Assembly (NCBI RefSeq): GCF_000426685.1
Contig: NZ_AUFV01000020.1
Coordinates: 1-47,555, forward strand
Reading direction: 5' to 3'
DNA length: 47,555 nucleotides
DNA from: Solimonas flava DSM 18980
GTDB taxonomy: Bacteria > Pseudomonadota > Gammaproteobacteria > Nevskiales > Nevskiaceae
Shown here: positions 45,003 through 47,555 of the stretch, piece by piece
Layout of the letters: each line of letters starts with the position of its first letter
Numbering within the stretch: the first letter of the stretch is position 1
Translations under genes and position numbers: made by a program
The notes under the pieces: generated by a model
What the model saw: the letters and a program-made list of their open reading frames with translations, nothing else
What the model was told of the DNA's origin: nothing
Database searches by the model: none

Positions 45003-45139
45003 TTACAATAACGGTCTTGGCATGGCGGCCGATTAGACGTCACGCTAGCACAAACAGTTTCGCTCCCGCTCCGCAGCCGTTCCCGGATGCCTGCAGGCGA
45101 AACCCGTGCAGCGCGATCCGCCACATGCCAGTCGAGTTC

Positions 45140-45229
<90 letters not shown>

Positions 45230-45235
45230 ACAGGT

Positions 45236-45297
45236 GTCCGTCAGACGAAAATCTGACGGACTTCGGCAAAAAAGCCCGCCATGTGCGGGCTTTTTTG
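45236..45297 (+). terminator. Tandem hairpins ending in an intrinsic terminator after tRNA-Ser
   Basis: The first is GTCCGTCAGA-CGAAAA-TCTGACGGAC, a perfect 10-bp stem at 45236-45261. The second is AAAAAAGCCCGC, a 5-base loop, then GCGGGCTTTTTT (about 45268-45296). The second is a strong terminator that works in both directions. Confidence 0.9.
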
Positions 45298-45420
45298 CGT
45301 TCAAAGAATGGGAAGATGCCCGACAGTTATAAAAATCCTGGTGGTATCGTCGCCTCAGAATGAGAGAGACAATTCCGGAAGGTCGCTTCTGTTCTGATGC
45401 ATAAATCATTGGCCGCTTAG

Positions 45421-45453
45421 CCCCACTTTTGGCGACCGCTAAAAGTGCGGGGG
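45421..45453 (+). promoter_or_regulatory. Hairpin covering the ribosome site of the membrane/HEPN operon
   Basis: CACTTTT (45424-45430) pairs with AAAAGTG (45441-45447), and CCC (45421-45423) with GGG (45449-45451) around a bulged C. The best Shine-Dalgarno (GGGGGA, 45449-45454) is within the stem, so the stem could hold translation of the two-gene operon low. Confidence 0.5.
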
Positions 45454-45464
45454 ACCACCAAGCC

Positions 45465-46139
45465 ATGCAAGAGAATCGTCTTTCGCATCTCCTGTCCCTC
45501 CTTCCTTTGGTGACGGCAGGGAGCTACTTCTTCGGTCTTGTCTACTATCAGGCATACATGGGGCAACTCGGGATTGAGGAAAGCCTGATCCAGTTGAGTT
45601 TTCATCGCACCCTCTTTCAGGGCTGCGTAGCGTTAATTGGTGTGGGACTCCCGGGGCTCCTCTATGCCCTGATCGCAGCCGAATTGATCTATTTCGGATC
45701 AGAGCTAGTGCTGCTTCTGGCTTCCCGAGAGCGAGTGGCGAAATTGCTCGCAAGAATCCGCGCCAAATTGAAGATTGAGTCGAAGAAAGTCGTAGATCCC
45801 GCGAATGCCACTTCAGATTTCTCGAAATTATCCTTCAGGATGTTTCTCATTACTGGCGCGATCTTCTCCATTGTGGTGCTATTGCTACTGATCGGGCTGA
45901 CGGCAGATAAGAGCGGGCGCGCGGCCGCCGAAAAGTTCATTCAAAGGGCTGAGGACGGGAAAGTCGCATTCAAAGAGGTTTGGGTGAAAGGCGATGAAAA
46001 ACCGGTGATCGGCATTCCAATGGGATGCGGCGAAGCGTTCTGTGCTTTCCGAATGGCACATGCCTCGATTCTGATCGCGCAAGGTGACATTGCACGGATT
46101 TCACCGATCGCCTCGACTTCAGCAGGTCGAAATGAATGA
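45465..46139 (+). CDS. Hypothetical membrane protein next to a HEPN-like protein
   Basis: Protein of 224 residues from ATG 45465. Three hydrophobic segments are seen at about 9-31, 51-86 and 126-147. Between the second and third is a positively charged stretch, ASRERVAKLLARIRAKLKIE, expected in the cytoplasm. After the third helix, residues 148-224 form a soluble domain that should be outside the cytoplasm (DKSGRAAAEKFIQRAEDGKV, later IGIPMGCGEAFCAFRMAHAS with two close Cys). I recognise no family. The gene overlaps the next by 8 bases, so the two are translated together. It begins the lower-GC region downstream of tRNA-Ser, which suggests acquisition by transfer. Confidence 0.72.
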   Translation: MQENRLSHLLSLLPLVTAGSYFFGLVYYQAYMGQLGIEESLIQLSFHRTLFQGCVALIGVGLPGLLYALIAAELIYFGSELVLLLASRERVAKLLARIRAKLKIESKKVVDPANATSDFSKLSFRMFLITGAIFSIVVLLLLIGLTADKSGRAAAEKFIQRAEDGKVAFKEVWVKGDEKPVIGIPMGCGEAFCAFRMAHASILIAQGDIARISPIASTSAGRNE

Positions 46140-46782
46140 CTCGGTGGAAGACCCGCTGCGGCCGCTAGCTGATTTACTGCTTCCCGATAAGCGGAATCAG
46201 TACTTCAGGGGCACGCTGGAGGAGCTTCACGCTAGGCTTTCGGTGCTGGAACTGAATGGCAATGTGCCCACGTCTGCGCGGCAGCTATTCGAAACGGCGA
46301 AGAACGTATCGCTGTATGCGTGGTTCGTTTACCGATTCCATCAGGTATCCGAGATGACGGCGTATGCCGCGTTGGAGTTGGCATTAAGAATCCGAGCCGG
46401 TGAAAGCGATTCATTCCTCGATCGAAAGAAGAAGCGCCCGCCAAGTCTGCGGGACTTATTGGAGAAGGCCATGGATGAGAGATGGATATCTCCGACGAAC
46501 TTTTCTGCGATGCGAAGCTTGGCCGCTATTCGGGCTGCAGACAACATTGTGCGCGAGACTATTCGCGGACTGCAGCCTGGCGACGAGGCGGTGGTGAGAT
46601 ATCCCAGTGAAGCTGAAATTGCAGCCGAGCTGGGAAAGATGGATGTCTCTACGCTCCTTCGGTCGATCCCGGATATGCGCAACGATCTCGGGCACGGATC
46701 GACGACCTTGTCGAATAGCAGCGTCGGAACACTGCAGATCGTTGCGGAGATCATGAATCAGATATTCGCTGATCCAAATTAG
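46132..46782 (+). CDS. HEPN-like helical protein with R-x4-H motif
   Basis: Cytoplasmic protein of 216 residues from ATG 46132, overlapping the membrane protein gene by 8 bases. It is nearly all alpha-helical. TAYAALELALRIRAGESDSF (77-96) has the conserved acidic residue of the second HEPN helix (E82 region), and SIPDMRNDLGHGSTTL (178-193) contains R183-N-D-L-G-H188, the R-x4-6-H RNase motif with the Asn after Arg that is usual in HEPN toxins. The N-terminal 70 residues and the long linker (about 97-175) are outside the known minimal domain. A role as an RNA-cutting effector held or triggered by the membrane partner is inference. Base composition is lower in GC than the core genes. Confidence 0.68.
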   Translation: MNDSVEDPLRPLADLLLPDKRNQYFRGTLEELHARLSVLELNGNVPTSARQLFETAKNVSLYAWFVYRFHQVSEMTAYAALELALRIRAGESDSFLDRKKKRPPSLRDLLEKAMDERWISPTNFSAMRSLAAIRAADNIVRETIRGLQPGDEAVVRYPSEAEIAAELGKMDVSTLLRSIPDMRNDLGHGSTTLSNSSVGTLQIVAEIMNQIFADPN

Positions 46783-47180
46783 TATTTTCAGCCTCTGCCT
46801 TCCTGATCCCACAACGTCCACAGGCGTCAGGGCAACGAAATATGTCGTGTTGTCATTGCCCAACTGGCCGTTGCCGCCAATGCCCCAGCAGACCATCGAG
46901 CCGTCGGCTTTGAGCGCGCAACTGTGATCGAAGCCGGCCGCGAGGGCGGCGGCATTGGTGAGGCGGGAAACCGCTGCGGGCGTCGTGCCGTCCGCCGTGC
47001 TTCCGTCGCGAAGTTGACCGCCTACCCCCAGGACGTTGCTTCCCCAGCAGGCGGCCGTGGCGTCGGCCTTGAGTACGCAGCTGTGGACATCGCCCGCTGC
47101 AATGGGCCGCTGCATCGGCGAGGTCCGAGACCGCTACCGGTGTGGGCTGTCCGTTGGTAATCCCCCCGCCGAATAGCTGA
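46783..47180 (-). pseudogene. RCC1-repeat protein remnant, truncated at both ends and frameshifted
   Basis: On the minus strand the phrases [20 protein letters not shown], then [20 protein letters not shown] and AAGFDHSCALKADGSMVCWG, then GNGQLGNDNTTYFVALTPVD are typical RCC1-type repeats (TPVxVxxL-x-AxxIAAGxxHSCALxxDGxxxCWG). The first and second pieces are in different frames; one extra base in the GGG at about 47104-47106 explains it. The repeat stops near 46800, just after the HEPN gene, and on the other side at the IS3 end near 47178. It is a leftover of a larger, probably exported, repeat protein and should not be functional. Confidence 0.75.
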
Positions 47181-47224
47181 CGTCAGAAGTGGAATTTTCT
47201 CGTAGTCTTTCCCGAGGAGGTTCC

Positions 47225-47491
47225 ATGAAGAAGTCTCGATTCACCGACAGCCAGATCATTGCGGTCCTGAAGCAGGCGGAAGCCGGCACGCCCGTGCCGG
47301 AGTTGTGCCGCGAACACGGCATCAGCTCAGCTACGTTCTACAAGTGGCGCAGCAAGTTCGGCGGCATGGATGCGTCGCTGATGTCCCAGCTCAAGGAGCT
47401 TCAGGACGAAAATCGGCGCTTGAAGAAGATGTACGCCGACGCGCAACTCAGCGCCGATCTGCTGAAGGAGGCGATGTCAAAAAAATGGTGA
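47225..47491 (+). CDS. IS3-family transposase OrfA
   Basis: DNA-binding subunit of 88 residues. The start follows GAGGAGG. It begins [20 protein letters not shown], the standard IS3/IS407-group opening, then the helix-turn-helix [20 protein letters not shown] with [10 protein letters not shown]. The leucine-zipper part [20 protein letters not shown] mediates oligomer formation. The stop TGA follows MSKKW. OrfB is reached by slippage on the A run, so OrfA alone and an OrfAB fusion are both expected. Confidence 0.94.
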   Translation: MKKSRFTDSQIIAVLKQAEAGTPVPELCREHGISSATFYKWRSKFGGMDASLMSQLKELQDENRRLKKMYADAQLSADLLKEAMSKKW

Positions 47492-47555
47492 GGCCATCTC
47501 AGCGCCGGGAGATGGCCCGATGGGCAGTCGAAGGCCGGCGCACGAACATCCGGCA
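47485..47555 (+). CDS. IS3-family transposase OrfB, N-terminal fragment
   Basis: In the -1 frame relative to OrfA, translation reads [20 protein letters not shown], then RTNIR to the end of the window, the typical start of the DDE integrase subunit. Entry is by slippage on A-AAA-AAA (47479-47485) or at ATG 47485. The catalytic domain is beyond the window. Confidence 0.85.
   Translation, partial: MVRPSQRREMARWAVEGRRTNIR

Larger units (their letters stand above)
47178..47555 (+). mobile_element. IS3-family insertion sequence, left part
   Basis: The element starts near TGACGTCAGAAGTGGAATTT (47178), where the RCC1 coding similarity ends abruptly. It contains orfA at 47225-47491 and the beginning of orfB, linked by a run of seven A. 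The right end lies beyond the window. Exact ends need the full sequence. Confidence 0.8.

Noticed and set aside
45300-47555. Copy of the tRNA-Ser 3' end as an attachment-site repeat
   Set aside because: I looked for the acceptor and T-arm sequence again downstream and did not find it within the window.

Overview
The window looks like chromosome of a free-living, high-GC Gammaproteobacterium. Three things suggest this. There are many outer-membrane proteins: a TonB-dependent receptor, a DUF1302 barrel, a DUF481 barrel, LptE and numerous lipoproteins. There is a sigma-54-type promoter in front of a type IV pilin. There is a lipid-oriented acyl-CoA/phosphotransferase cluster. The gene families fit the Nevskiales/Solimonadaceae or a relative of the Xanthomonadales; this is inference from gene content, not a phylogeny.

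Layout. 1-9011 (+): end of a TPR protein, a large TonB-dependent receptor, then a DMT exporter followed with almost no gap by oppA-oppB-oppC-oppD (no oppF). 9012-11792 (+): a DUF1302 outer-membrane protein behind its own promoter. 11803-18539 (-): csaA, then ilvE and the acetolactate synthase large-subunit gene behind a previously unannotated leader peptide/attenuator, then gloA, a DUF2884 protein, a saccharopine-dehydrogenase-like oxidoreductase and an SDR. 18638-22789 (-): histidine phosphatase, APH-type kinase, SDR and an acyl-CoA dehydrogenase, with a divergent LysR regulator. The kinase + dehydrogenase + SDR set resembles a split ACAD10/ACAD11 or LvaA-LvaC-LvaD 4-hydroxyacyl-CoA pathway. 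23826-29606: a DUF4382-like lipoprotein divergent from an OmpR/EnvZ-type two-component pair, then two overlapping lipoprotein genes (six-bladed NHL propeller; Ig-like), the second with a perfect intrinsic terminator inside its signal-peptide codons.

29847-37030: cold-shock protein, small membrane protein, SET-domain methyltransferase, hydrolase, small outer-membrane barrel, flavodoxin-like protein, ComEA-like secreted HhH protein, an O-antigen-ligase-type glycosyltransferase directly behind a type IV pilin, and an MntA/HepT toxin-antitoxin pair. 37141-45229: leuS, a small ORF, lptE (its 3' end overlaps glcF tail to tail), DUF481 protein, thioredoxin-like ferredoxin, peptide deformylase, MltF and tRNA-Ser(CGA).

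Beyond the tRNA (45300-47555) the base composition drops and the content becomes accessory: a three-helix membrane protein overlapping a HEPN-like protein with an R-x4-H motif, a doubly truncated and frameshifted RCC1-repeat remnant, and the left part of an IS3-family element that runs off the window. The membrane/HEPN pair, whose Shine-Dalgarno lies in a hairpin, is the best candidate for an undescribed (possibly defence) system here. The ilv attenuator and the split 4-hydroxyacyl-CoA cluster are the best-supported new annotations.
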